Part shown: positions 36,322-48,014 of the stretch, one piece after another
Layout: each line of letters begins with the position of its first letter
Position numbering within the stretch: the stretch's first letter is position 1
The notes under the pieces: generated by a model
Databases searched by the model: none
The model's input: the letters and a program-made list of their open reading frames with translations, nothing else
What the model was told of the DNA's origin: nothing
Made by a program: the position numbers and the translations under genes
Source of the DNA: Lucifuga dentata
Lineage: Eukaryota > Chordata > Actinopteri > Ophidiiformes > Bythitidae
NCBI GenBank assembly: GCA_014773175.1
Contig: VXCM01000945.1
Span: 1,966 to 65,965, forward strand
DNA length: 64,000 nt
Reading direction: 5' to 3'

Positions 36322-36576
36322 ATGGCAGTAATACCCAAATTCGCTGTGTGCACCGTTATTTTGCTGTATGGCGCTCAGTTGTGCGCCTATAGAAGCAGAG
36401 AGCGGAGACACAGCTGGAATGAAGGACTTGTTGCGCCAGAGTTGGGATCTTTATCAAACCCAGGGATTGGAACAATATTTGTGAAAGGGAGTGACCGGAA
36501 AAAAAACAAGAGGCCGTTGAGTTTGGGACTAAAAAAAAAAAGAAAAAATGACATCTGTCTTGATTTTCCACGCTGA
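36322..36576 (+). CDS. Unrecognised ORF with signal-peptide-like start
   Basis: Eighty-four codons from ATG (MAVIPKF). The start has a basic n-region (K6), a hydrophobic core at about residues 7-19 (FAVCTVILLYGAQ) and a small/polar c-region, so it resembles a secretory signal peptide. The rest is basic, with RERR, RKKNKR and KKKRK clusters that look like prohormone-convertase sites. I do not recognise the family. It lies 222 bp after the putative exon-1 donor. A pyrimidine tract (36209-36257) followed by CATAAG could act as an acceptor just before it. The 3' part crosses an A-rich run where frame errors are likely. It could equally be chance translation of a CpG-rich promoter flank. Confidence 0.25.
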   Translation: MAVIPKFAVCTVILLYGAQLCAYRSRERRHSWNEGLVAPELGSLSNPGIGTIFVKGSDRKKNKRPLSLGLKKKRKNDICLDFPR

Positions 36577-37144
36577 TGTGCATTCAGAGAATGTGTTTGG
36601 AATTTGATTTTTTTTCCTTCATGAAATTCTCTCTCTCTCCAAATGTGATTCCCCCAACTAACCTTTGTAAAAAAAAAAATTTAAAAAAAAGTAATTTTTT
36701 TGTCCACCATCAGTTATCCAAAAGGAAATGATGTTGTCAGCTCCAGTATAATTAGTTGTCATTGCTTGAAAATGATGACTAAGTCAGCAGCACATTGATA
36801 GCCCTCAAACATCTCTTGTGGTGTTGGATGACTCCCAAAGTATACGCCTTGGTGCTGTCTAATACCGGCAGGATTCAGAATACCGTGCTGTGCCTGGACC
36901 CGGGCCTGAAATCCAGCAACATGTTTCATGAACTAACATAACTTCTCTCTGAACTCTCTTTAAACTAGCACTGTGGTTTGGCCCTTAGACCAAAAAACAA
37001 GATCAGAAATTCTAGATGCATGGTTTTTAGGCAGAGAGGCAATGATAATTTCATCTGCAATGAGGATGGAGATAAATAAGTAAGAAAATTAATGTGCCCA
37101 GGGACTTCCTGCTGGATTCAGAAAGTCAGAGACTGCCTGAGTGC

Positions 37145-37166
37145 TTTTTTTTTTTTTTTTTTTTTN

Positions 37167-37199
<33 letters not shown>
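37145..37199. repeat. Poly-T / N / poly-A junction
   Basis: Poly-T runs up to an N at 37166 and then becomes poly-A, a suspicious inversion of a homopolymer at a gap. A further T run lies at 37289-37310. Confidence 0.85.
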
Positions 37200-37203
<4 letters not shown>

Positions 37204-37319
37204 TTTGTTTCGCACCATCAGCCTTTACAACAGTGACTTGTCTGGGATTAAAGCCCTTGCTAACTGGATTGAAGATATCAGCTGTCTCTTTTTTTTTTTT
37301 TTTTTTTTTTAAACAATAG

Positions 37320-40054
37320 CACATGTTATTAACTTAACAGGCTTTAATTACCATCACGATAAAGCCTGTATTGTAGCCTGTGAATTAACTCTGCTAGTGC
37401 ATCTATAATGTATTTTCTCAGATTAAGTACATTGATACTGCTGACTTTGGTAGAGGAAACTATCTCAATAGAAACCAACCAAGTGGCTGCTTTGCAAAAT
37501 CCCTCTGCCCCACCCCCTTACTCCCCAGCTGTGATTTACAGAGCTGACTAGCTTTGTGTCTGACACTGATGGCTGGCCCTTAACAAGACAAACTTTGAAA
37601 TTTATGGACCTTCTCTGCTTTGTCTACCCAGATTGCATTAACACATTGTTAATCAATTTACCAGTCACTTTGCTTTTAAACCTTATTAGCATTTGCACCT
37701 AGTGGCACTGTAGATAAACCTGATGGAATTACATTATAGTGTGCTATAATGTGTTCAGTGCACAGGATGTTTACTTTATTGTGGTATTTAGGCTGACAAA
37801 GATAATGAATGTCACTGTATATTACTGTGGTGTCACAGTTTTGAAGGAGGAATGAAGGAGGAATGGAAGAGATAGCTATATGTTTATGGAAACTCTGTTT
37901 TATTGTCAGGACAAAATCAATTGTATGGTTCTAGTCTCAATGCCCAGACACTCAGTATGTTTACATGCACAATGTACTCCAAGTGTTGATGTGTACTGCG
38001 ATTAAGGCAGTAATGTCGGTATGATGTATACAGATGTAATTATGGTGATACATTATCTCGTGATGCAATATTGATAGCCTGGCAATGGTATTGTGATACT
38101 TCCTGTCTCACTGATACATAGGAGTTTCCTTCCTAGCTGCAGTCAATTTGAATGACAAGTCTTTACTTTCAGACAATTGCACCTTTTGAGTTTCAGTTTA
38201 AAAAAAAACTCAAACTTGGTGCACTGACTCATCTTAGCTTTACACACATGAAAAATTAATTTGCCTCTGTCATTTGTGTGTAAAATATTGTGATAATATT
38301 GTAATTGTCCTGTGTTTCCCATCTTTACCAGTAGCAGTAATGCCTCCCACATTAGTTAGGATGTGAATTGTTATTTAAATGTGAAGACCATTAAATTCCC
38401 ATCACTAATGGAATCTGTTAGGGAGCAGGCAGTCACCAAAACAAGTTTAAATCTGATCAGAATCAGACCAACCACCAGCTCATGTTTAATGTGTATCACC
38501 ACATTTGGTTTGAAAGGTGTAAAAGCTAAATGTTGCAGGTAATCATTATTAGGGCTGCAAGTATTGACCATCTCCATTTTTCTTTGCAAAGTTTCCAATT
38601 GTAAAGGTCTTCTGTGGAGAAAACAATATACATACTTTTGGCATGATATAGATTCCCCATAGTTTGATGTGCTGTAATTAATACTCAGCAATGATGCCAA
38701 GTCTAATTTGAGGTTCCAAATGGTATATGTGTATTTATGTGTGCATATGTGTGTGTTTTGAGACTGATTAGCTACCTCCCACTGCCACAGACCTCAGGGG
38801 GTCTTTGATGCTTTTGAGGGGTGTGAAAGCCATTTTCACTTTGCAGCTAAATTTGGCTAGTGGATTTCATGCTGAATCCACAGGTTTGGTAAGGTAACTA
38901 CAGACACGTTCTCTTTAATATCTTAAGCCTTTGTAGAAACGGACAGAAGTGCAGTTTGTAGAAAAGCACATAGAGTGTAAGAAGTAGATAAAAATGCTTT
39001 TTATCTCCAAAAGCATCCATTTACCTGCTTACCTAGAGTCATGAGCAAAGAGGTAATTCTTTAAAGTGAGACTATTTTAGATTCAAGTATGATCTAATTT
39101 GTGATAAAGCTACTTATATAAAACCCTCATGTATTTATGGACTCAGCCATCATTTGGACAATCAGACTTTGTCACCATGGATATGACATGGCAACACTCA
39201 AAATATGGGGGCAGGAGAATATTTCTCAGGAAGCCATTGGTTTCCTTGGTAACCAGGGAAGCTGGGCAGACTATTTGTCCTTAACATTTTGACTAATGGA
39301 AAGATTTGACATGATAACAAAAATTATCTTCCAAAATTCATTACATAATATGTGAATTATCTTGCAAATCCATCAACATGGGAAAGTTTAAAGAGAAGCA
39401 GCGTCTGACTTATGAGCAGGAGGGGAAACGCCTCGCTAAATGCTTTTCCACCCTCTCATTCTTTCTTGTGAAATCTCAGCAAAACTTTCAAAGCTAAAAC
39501 CTATTGTCTCCCTTCACGATGACAGCTTTATGGTTCCCTACATGAGCGTTGACATTTGTCAGGAGAAAGGATCCTCAAAAACATCTGTGTTGTGATTACC
39601 GAGAGCACGATTCCTCCTCCTCCCCCTTGTCTAAGGAGCTGCATTCCACCCATTCTTAACTCCCAAAGTTCAGATTGCATCCACATTCATGCAGGTAACA
39701 GTCACATTTTCTAAGCTTTTTTTTTTGGCCAAACAAGGCCATCTGACCAGGAAACTTGTCTGTAAGTTTCTAAAAGCAGCTTTGAGACATTACAATTATC
39801 ACAACAAAAGGCAACTATAACAAAGAGTTGCAATTAATTATTAATATTTTATTGTTAGTGGTGTTTTTGTTTGCTCAGATTAATTGTCTTTTAGGAAATA
39901 TTAAGGCAAGGTTTATACTTGGCGCTAAACTCTGGTTTCTCATAGACTTGTTGTATTTTATGTCACATGGGAGGATTAAATACTTTATCTGGGAAGGGAT
40001 ATTGCAGGACCTGAAGCATAAATTGTATCTTGTCTACACTGGAACCAGAACACC
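37320..40054. other. Non-coding stretch
   Basis: No gene or element ends are recognised. It probably lies inside the large first intron of lpar1 if exon 1 is correctly placed. Confidence 0.45.
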
Positions 40055-40765
40055 TTAAATCCTTAAATGCATGAGTCGTTTTCCATCCATTCCTACATAC
40101 ATTGGGTCGTTAGAGACCCGTAACTTACGTAACACAAATTGAGCTACAAAGTGAAATATTGTTGCTTGTAAACTTTTCAGAACATTTTGTGAATAACAAA
40201 CCTAAACCCAAAAAAAAAAAAAAAAANAAAAAAAAAAAAAAAAATCCATATTATATTTTTACAATGACTTATAGATCCTGTCATCAAAGTCGATGCATCA
40301 CAGCGATGCTGCTCTGCATGAAGCTCTGACATGGTGTTGCAACGTGTTTCTGAAGCAGTAAGCTAGTAGAATAATTTACAGCATAAACAGCCCTCTTCCT
40401 CCTAGTTTCAGCGTTTGTTTATCATATCAGTGATACTACAGCGCCACCTAAGGACCAAAGTTGAAAACACGACTATTAACTGCTGCCTGTATACCAGGAA
40501 AAAAAAAAAAAAAAANAAAAAAAAAAAAAAAAGTGAAACTCTTACATCCCTCGGGTCTGCAGTGACCCTATACACTTTTTAGTGAAAAACATTAGAAAAA
40601 CAATTATTTTCATCAATTTGAAAATTGAAATCATAAAATTGTTAAAAACAAAGAGTTTGAGGAATACCAGGGGATTGAGGGCTTAATTGAAAAAAACAAA
40701 TTAATTAGAGGTGCATAATATAGTCCTGGGTTGCTAAAGACCCGTCCTATGCATTTAAGGGTTAA
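40055..40765. mobile_element. piggyBac-like non-autonomous element
   Basis: The left end TTAA-AT-CCTTAAATGCAT and the inverted right end (ATGCATTTAAGGG-TTAA) give TTAA flanks with CCCTTAAATGCAT-type tips, as expected for piggyBac-related elements. Subterminal palindromes GGGTC..GACCC occur near both ends (40103-40119 and about 40551-40567). It has no transposase ORF. Two poly-A runs with N (40227, 40516) disturb the interior, so the true length is unknown. Confidence 0.65.
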
Positions 40766-41012
40766 AAACTACTTCCATTGTTGCTCAACAGTGTAAACAA
40801 AGATGACAACAATTAAGGGGATCAGGACATGCTGCCTTGACAGAGGTGACATTACTGCCTCCATCAGTTTTTGTGGGTACTGCATTTTGCAGACGTGGCT
40901 TAATTATAGCCAATACAACTAACAAACAAATCCAGGATCCATGTCCTGGACTTTCATTGGGAGACTTTGAGTGTTGTATTAATTTCATTCCATTTGTTTT
41001 TTTTTTTTTTTT

Positions 41013-41032
41013 TTTTTTTTTTGTCTATCTTT
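41013..41032. repeat. Poly-T run
   Basis: About 24 T residues in a row around these coordinates. No element context is visible. Confidence 0.75.
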
Positions 41033-41500
41033 AAGAACTGCCTTTTATTGGTCTTACAAAATCACATTTTTCAATTTTTGTGAGGACCAGCAGTAATCTA
41101 TCCATCAAAACGATGTCAGTCTGTGAGTTTCTGCTCTTACCTATTAACTTACAGTATAACTTAGGTTGAATTGCATAAAGCTATTGAATTATTGCACTAA
41201 TGCAGCAGAAATAAAAATATTTTTAAGCTAATTTAAATTGATGTAATGATAAGTAATTGAAAATGATTCTGAACAAGAAGATTCAGTAACTGGAACTGGA
41301 TTCAGTAAAACGCTGTCAAACCCCACCTAAAACCTCATGTCATCTTTAAATGAGCTCTGAGAATCTCTCAGACCTGAAGCATGTTAAATGTATCACGGAG
41401 AAAAAGATGGTTATTTGGTGAGAAATTTTAAAAGAAGGTAATGAAAAAGAGAAACAAACAGAAAGACAAGAAATCAGTCAGGCACACTCCTGTACAAACA

Positions 41501-41623
41501 CAGGTTTGTATATATATGTACACAACCCCACCCCCACCCCCCACCAACCCATTAATCAGGANCAGGTTTGTATATATATGTACACAACCCCACCCCCACC
41601 CCCCACCAACCCATTAATCAGGA
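41501..41623. repeat. Exact 61-bp duplication around a one-N gap
   Basis: Positions 41501-41561 and 41563-41623 are identical, with an N at 41562 between them. This is a likely assembly overlap. Confidence 0.88.
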
Positions 41624-41774
41624 TGTGTGCTCTCTGTTTTTCCTTTGACCCAGGATTTAGAGCCATGATTCCCTTCTTTATTTTTTCCCTGCTGCCCTCC
41701 CAACAACCTCCCCTTCCTTCTCTTCATTCTTAAATTCATTTCAACACGTTCCCTGTCTTTCTGTTTTGCTGCTT

Positions 41775-41903
41775 AGCGGGGGGCAACTATTTCTCTGTGT
41801 GTGGGTGGGTGGGTGTGGGGCAGAAGCTTGTCCACCAANAGCGGGGGGCAACTATTTCTCTGTGTGTGGGTGGGTGGGTGTGGGGCAGAAGCTTGTCCAC
41901 CAA
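41775..41903. repeat. Exact 64-bp duplication around a one-N gap
   Basis: Positions 41775-41838 and 41840-41903 are identical, with an N at 41839. The unit contains GTGGGTGGGTGGGTG, which could be hard to assemble. Confidence 0.88.
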
Positions 41904-42132
41904 ATGGCATATGTTAAATATTTGCATGTCTTGCAACTCAGGAGGTCTCCAGTCAGTCATGGGCAACACTAACTCTTGAATCTGCAAGAATGAGGAATTA
42001 TTTTCCATTCCTGCCAAAACCATTAATGTCTGTCAAACACATGGATTTGCCCTTTGCAGAGTACACTGTAACAACACTCAAACACTGTCTGGAAGCTGGT
42101 GAAGCTTTGGTAGCTCACCACAAATCTTAAGG

Positions 42133-42167
42133 AATTGTATACTGTTGGTATACAACAGTATACAATT
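42133..42167. repeat. Perfect 15-bp inverted repeat, 5-nt loop
   Basis: AATTGTATACTGTTG and its exact reverse complement surround GTATA. No element is visible around it. Confidence 0.9.
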
Positions 42168-42587
42168 GGTGTGTAAAAGCAGCAATGGGCTCACACTGAC
42201 ACTGAGAATACTTTTTCTCTATTCCAGCTACCATGTAGATGGCCAGTTATGTTTTCTGACTCATCTAAAGCTCTCTCTATATATACAGTATATCACAGGA
42301 TTCTGTCATTTGCAAATTCAGGGACTCTAAATGATGCACAGTTTGTTTGGCTTGTTAATCAACTTACAAGGGAAGCTGTCAGTTAAAGAAATGCATGCAG
42401 AGATTGCTTACATCGATTGCAAGTCAACAGATTGTTTACAAACATGCATAAATCAAATTACATCAATTGTCATCAATTTTTGCCAATTTTGATTTGATTA
42501 TGATGTTTTCATGATGTTTGAAAACATCTTTTAGCATGCATATAAATGTAGTGGCTGATGTTTTTCCTACAGTATATTGTTATTAGC

Positions 42588-43054
42588 CTCTTCCACACAT
42601 GTATGCCAGAACAAAGCAGGACTACCTGGTGTGGGAATGTTTCACTTACACCTGAAAATAATGTTCAGGCAGAGGGTGTGATCCTTCCTTCAAACCTGCA
42701 AGTAGAAGCAAGGTACCCACAAACTTCTTTGCCAACTGCCAACATGTAGAGAATGAAGTACAAGGTACAAAAAATGATGCTGTGGAAGACCCTGTAAATT
42801 TCCAGACATTTCTTTGAATATTGTTTAATTTCTTCTCACAATCCCACCTGGGACACGCAAATTGCCAGACAAATACAGCTTCGGCATGCTCACTCGCTCA
42901 TCCTGAAATGTCGCAGTTCCCTGGTCTCAGACGAGCCTGATAATTGCCGCAACAACTTGTCCCGCATTTTGCTTGAAGCGCACATTCTCATATATCGCTG
43001 TCCTGGACAATAGCAGGAACTTTTCTAGAGTGCATGTGTGAAAGGAGCTTTTGT
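42588..43054. repeat. Candidate MITE with CACACATG-type ends
   Basis: The left CTCTTCCACACATGTATGCC resembles the inverse of the right end (GAGTGCATGTGTGAAAGGAG). The interior (about 42845-43020) is CpG-richer than its surroundings (GGGACACGCAAATTGCC, TTGAAGCGCACATT), as in other fish MITEs. The target duplication is unclear. Confidence 0.35.
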
Positions 43055-43214
43055 TTCATCACTTCCAATGGAGAACAGTTAGAAATTTGTGGTGATGATG
43101 TTTTCAAAACCATAGTTATCCTTTAACATTTAACCTGCATCAAACTGAACCTTTCAGAATGACTTTAAAGGGCTACTTTGTGTTGATTCTGAAAACTGCA
43201 AAACAATTCACCTA

Positions 43215-43243
43215 AAAAAAAAAAAAACNAAAAAAAAAAAAAA
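43215..43243. repeat. Poly-A with a one-N gap
   Basis: An A run interrupted by CN at 43228-43229. Confidence 0.85.
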
Positions 43244-45654
43244 GCCAAGAAAGTGACCCCTGTCCTCTTAACATGTGATATTTGAATTTGATGTGTGTCC
43301 TCTAAGTGCAGAAAACGACCTCATATGCATTGTTTAATGAGTTTTCATTCAGTGCACATCATTAGTAATTCATTATTAAGATCCACAGCATTCAGTGATG
43401 CATTTGGAGAACGCTTTAGAGTCAAACCCTGAAATCTCTGCAGACCACATTGATGTAATTTCTGATTGCTTCTGAGTGCTTCTGATGTAATCTGTGGAAT
43501 CTGTCTCCAATAGTATGATTTCATTAGGGGATGACTGAACACACCCAACAATAAACTGGAAAGAACCCTGACGCATATGGCCGAGGTTGTTTATCCACAC
43601 TCAGTCATTGTTATATTATTGGAGAAGTGTGGTGATCATGATTAAATTGCCACAATGTTTTCATTCAGCTCATATGTCAATAATCATAAAGCAACTGTAA
43701 AATTCACTAATTAAAGTTTGTTTGAAATGTTACATATTCTGTTGCCAGAAAGAAAGAAAAAACATCTCACGCTATGGCTGTGTGAGTCATTTCATTGGCT
43801 TTTACCTGAGACACCTCTCACATGTCCATTTATGGGATATCGGTGCGCTGATTGACCCAGTGAGCTTCAATTATTGTGGAGCTTATTTAATGTGACACTG
43901 TGCAGGTAGTGTGATTTTTTTTTTTCTTTTTGTTTTTTTTTTTTAAATGTTTTATTAAAGCTCTGCCTGCTAGCCCCTCAACAATGATGCATGGTAATAT
44001 TTTGGCCAATTATATGGTCAGGGAGAGGTATCAGAAGTAGAAAAGACAAAAGACATTTTTTTTTTTTTTACTTTTGGGCCCTGCATAAAGAACACAGAAA
44101 GAGCTCTAAATTACACTGAAAACTTCATAGAAATAATTTAATTCTCCCAGTTTTTGTGTTTATTATACTTGTCATATAACAAACATAAGGCAGAAACAGA
44201 TTTAAGTCTGTTAATCCTGCCAGGCAATCAGTAGGTCATGCATGCATGTTTTTCATTGGTGTTACGTCAATAGTTAGGCTTAATCGTGTACACCACATTC
44301 ATTTGTGTATATGCTGATCTAAACCACTTTTCTAAGGGATTGTCATGGATTTAATCCTGCCATTTAGCCTGAAAACCTGCTTTAGCATGTGGAACCGATC
44401 ATAATGCAACTATTACATGGACATTTACATAATGGAATGTGATATGCACAGCAAGAAAAAAAAAACTCAAGTCAAAGCAAGTATGTTAATTATGATTCTG
44501 GTTGATATTTAGAAGAGAAATATTTCTTTTAGTGGTTTAAAACTAACCTGAAGCCAATGAAACACACCCAGTGTGGCTCTACAGAGTTATAATTAAGCAC
44601 AAACAAGTTACAGTAACTCCTTTTCTCTGTGGCAACATCATTTGCTGCTTCAGGCAGGAAACACAACATGTCCATGCTGACCAAACATTTGCTCAATAAG
44701 TTCTCAGTATGATTAATGCAAACAACAGCACATTGTCTGATATGGTGAATGATATAAGTGGGGATAACAGCAAACATTTGCACTTTAATTTCTCTCCTTG
44801 AAGGTATTCATGGCATAGCCTTGGGTTGTAAGCACAAATGTGGAAAGACAAAACAGTTTAAGAGAGAATTTAAAACAGCACTGACTTTTCACACACCACC
44901 ACAACTGGCTAATCGCTGGATGAAGTGGTTGTGGCTGTCAGATTGTTGGATGCAGAAAGTTACAAGTTACTTTACTGCACCCTCCCCCACCCCCTTTTTG
45001 CAACTATTGAGACCTTACTTTTTCAGTGCATCTAACCTAATGTGTAGGCAAATGATGAAACTTAATAAGATGTTTAATATCAATTTGAGGTACTGTACAA
45101 GTTTAATAATTTAATCTGTATATAGGAGAAATGAATTAAAATGGTTTTAACATTTAGGCCTGTTAATTAAACTGTCTGCCTTGAAAGTCTGTCTCTTCAA
45201 TTTAGGACACTTGTTTTCTGACTTCTTTTAATATTGTAGACAGATCTCTATTCTATTCTGTTTGATTCTATTCTATCCTGACTTATTTGGCTCATGTTTC
45301 AGCCAGCAAATTAAGTGACTGAATATTTGTAACATGACTTGGGAGCTTTGCGTGTTGAGATGTTAGCGCTTAAGAGTTGGAGGGGTCTCATCAACTGACG
45401 AGCTGTGAATCAGCCCATCATGGCTTCATTCACACATGACTCAACACCAAGTCTCAATCCAACCCTTGTACTGAAACTCCCCCAGTACGCAGCAACTGTT
45501 GGAGAGTGGGTGTGAGTGTGAGAGTGGGTGTGTGCATGTTGTTAAGGAGAAAGTAAGAGAATGAAAGTCTATGCAAGTGTTCATGTGTATGTGTTGTATT
45601 CGGGGTTGTAGAAATCCTGTTTCATAGCTCTCACTGCTTTCTGGGTTGGGAGAA
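43244..45654. other. Non-coding stretch
   Basis: T-rich runs lie near 43915-43944 and 44057-44069. The longest ORF (118 codons at 44758-45114) has no recognisable features. Confidence 0.5.
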
Positions 45655-45960
45655 CAGGAACAATGGGACCATTGTGTGGAAAGCTGGCAGAGAGGAGAAG
45701 AGGAGGAGAGGAGGACAGAGCGAAATGGGATAGGAAAGGAAGGATGGAGCAAGGAGGTGAAGTGATGACGTGGGACATAAAGAAAAGAAGGTGGTGGGAG
45801 AGAGGAGGGGAATAAATGGGGGTAAGAGAAGGACAATGGTACAGTGTATAGAATCAAGTTTAGAGTACAGGAAACAGACGGGAGCAAAAGACAAGTAGAA
45901 ATGGAAAAAGCAAGGAGGAGAAAACATGTAAGGAGATGTGATTAGAGGAGAAAAGATGGA
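45655..45960. other. Imperfect polypurine tract
   Basis: G/A-biased on the + strand (GAGAGGAGAAGAGGAGGAGA). Opposite-strand ORFs of 115-148 codons here are composition artefacts. Confidence 0.75.
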
Positions 45961-46640
45961 CCAGTGTCCACATTTCACTCATAGATGATGCTAAACAACA
46001 TGCCAGACACATCTGTACAGCAAAACTTTTAAGTCTTCCTCGTTTTCATTGTCATAAATTAGGTAGCTACATTGCCACCACTGTGCCAAGTGGGAATGTT
46101 GTGGCAAGTTGTGGATCATGCTCACGTTGGTCTCAAAATCATTCTACTATGCAACAGAATTTAGTGAATAAATCATCTCAGTTGTCTCTCTCCACAAATA
46201 GCCACCATGTGTCTCCAACATGTAAATGTGATGTGCATTTACAGCTCAGGTGTGGAGCAGACAAGCTAATTGTTAACCACAGAATCTGATGAAAAACCCT
46301 AAACAACATCTGCCGCTCAGGCCATATATATAATTTACAGGTTAGCATGAAAGCAATCCAAAGAGTTTCTATCAGGTTCACGTTACCTTTGTTCTCTGTC
46401 ATATAACTCAGTCACATCAAAGTCTGGTTGGAAATCTTCCCAGCTGAACTTTGTGCAGTTTGTGTCATTTATCTTCACATTAATAATAGTTTTATCTTTT
46501 TTAAAGTCATGGTCATGTCCCATATAAGGAACATTAATTTATGGATTAGCAACTCAGTCAGTTTTTATGAAAATGAATAACTTCTTCAAAGCCACAAACC
46601 ACAGAGCCAAGAATTCCAGGATGCTATGCTGATGTACATC

Positions 46641-46670
46641 CTTATTCATAGCATCCCTGCTATGAATAAG
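46641..46670. repeat. Perfect 13-bp inverted repeat, 4-nt loop
   Basis: CTTATTCATAGCA and its exact reverse complement are separated by TCCC. It lies just beyond the 3' end of the retroviral relic. Confidence 0.9.
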
Positions 46671-46715
46671 AAAACAATAGTATTTCTCTCCAAATTTGTA
46701 ACATCCAAATGAACT

Positions 46716-48014
46716 TCATATGATGAGGATAGATTTATGATGTCTGATAGCAAGAAGATATAATGTTGAACGAGGACGGACTACTCGCCTATCTGGATGT
46801 GTCCACACTGTAACTCTTAGTTTTCCACAACTTAATCTCACCATCACCAGCATTGTTTTGGGCAATTGCCATGTTATCAAGAGAATAAGGAGAAGAATGA
46901 ACAGAATGGGTCCAGGAAAACAAAGGGTACAGGACAACGCAGCTTGTGTAGCAGCTTCATCAGCTCATGTGTTACCTAGGGAGACAGGGTCAGTACCACC
47001 AATATGGGCAGGACATTTGACAATAGTCAGTTCCTTAGGAAGGATTATGGCATCAAGCAGCTGTTGAACAGGTCCATGCTAAATAGATTTTTGTGAAGAG
47101 GTGTTCTCTGTTCTGCCACATTTTGCCAAAAGCATAACGAGAATCAGTATAAATAGTCATAGGGACAAGATACAGGTCCTGGCCCAAAGAGTTTAGCAAC
47201 TTGTGCACCCTTGAGGAAGAGATGAGGATTCCACAACTGTGTGGTCATCTATGCTGCATAGCCAGAAAGAACAGGGTGATCAACAGGTTGACTGAGAAGC
47301 CATCACAATACAGGATGATGTCTGAATTATCAGTGGAGGTCTGCAAAAGATCAGGACGTGGTAATGTGGAAAGAGAGATACGTGAGAGACACTCATGATC
47401 CAGCTCAGCATCATCAGAGTCCACAGAGGACATGAAAGAGGAAGGATTAACCACGGAAGATCTCTTAATGGTTAAATTGGAAGTACTGAGTAAAACACTT
47501 TGACTTCCTCTGTGCTGTCATGTGCAGAGTGGCAGATGACTTTGAAATCTGAAACACTGCACGACAAACATAATGGATGTAATCACATCCAAGGACAATA
47601 GTTTGGGATTTTTCTGCAGTGATGGCAGCAGCAGCAACGACTCAAGGCAGGAGAGCACAACTTTAACTACTGTAGGCATTAGGGTGAAATAGTAACAGGA
47701 CGTAGAGCAGAACCATGTTTCTGGGTGAGAAATGCTTTAGCAGCACCTTCAATTTCAGTATAGTCCAGTCGATCTGAGGCGGGAGCAGAGGTGAGGACAG
47801 TTTTCAATGTTTGGAATGCAGAAATGATGTCAGGAATCCACACAGCATCTTGTGGCAGAGTATAAAACAGCATCCATGGCTGAGTAGCCTTCAATCCAGT
47901 CATCCCCAAAAAAGACAGCAGTTCCTGCTTGGTGTGTGGGTGGGTCATGTTTGCTATGACCTTAATGACAAATACAAAAGGTTTATATATATGGGTAAAT
48001 ATACAAGAATACAA
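46716..48014 (-). pseudogene. Endogenous retrovirus pol fragment (RT end, RNase H, integrase start)
   Basis: Read on the - strand, degraded pieces follow the retroviral pol order. A connection-region motif after the RT fingers/palm (TKQELLSFLGMTG, about 47895-47933) comes first. Then come RNase H segments: ILYCDG in the 47245-47454 frame, YTDSRYAFG at about 47126-47152, and a terminal KCPAHIGGTDPVSLG at about 46979-47025. Last is a stretch resembling the integrase N-terminus (RRVVRPRS, about 46767-46790). The pieces lie in different frames and are cut by several stops, so nothing functional can be made. No gag, env, catalytic integrase core or LTR is recognisable on either side. The motif set fits fish gamma/epsilon-type endogenous retroviruses, by family knowledge only. 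Confidence 0.75.

Noticed and set aside
41501..41903. Apparent tandem duplications as a biological repeat
   Set aside because: Identity is exact, each pair is split by a single N, and unit length matches three other such sites. Assembly overlap is the simpler reading.
44758..45114. 118-codon + strand ORF
   Set aside because: No recognised domain. Composition and position in non-coding sequence suggest a chance frame.
45441..45978. Overlapping ORFs of 115-148 codons on the - strand
   Set aside because: Same cause: a G/A-biased tract suppresses stop codons on the opposite strand, and two frames are open at once.
46716..46937. 73-codon ORF with a very hydrophobic stretch, resembling a membrane protein
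   Set aside because: It overlaps the retroviral pol relic. The hydrophobic segment lies between RNase H and integrase remnants and is a by-product of decay.
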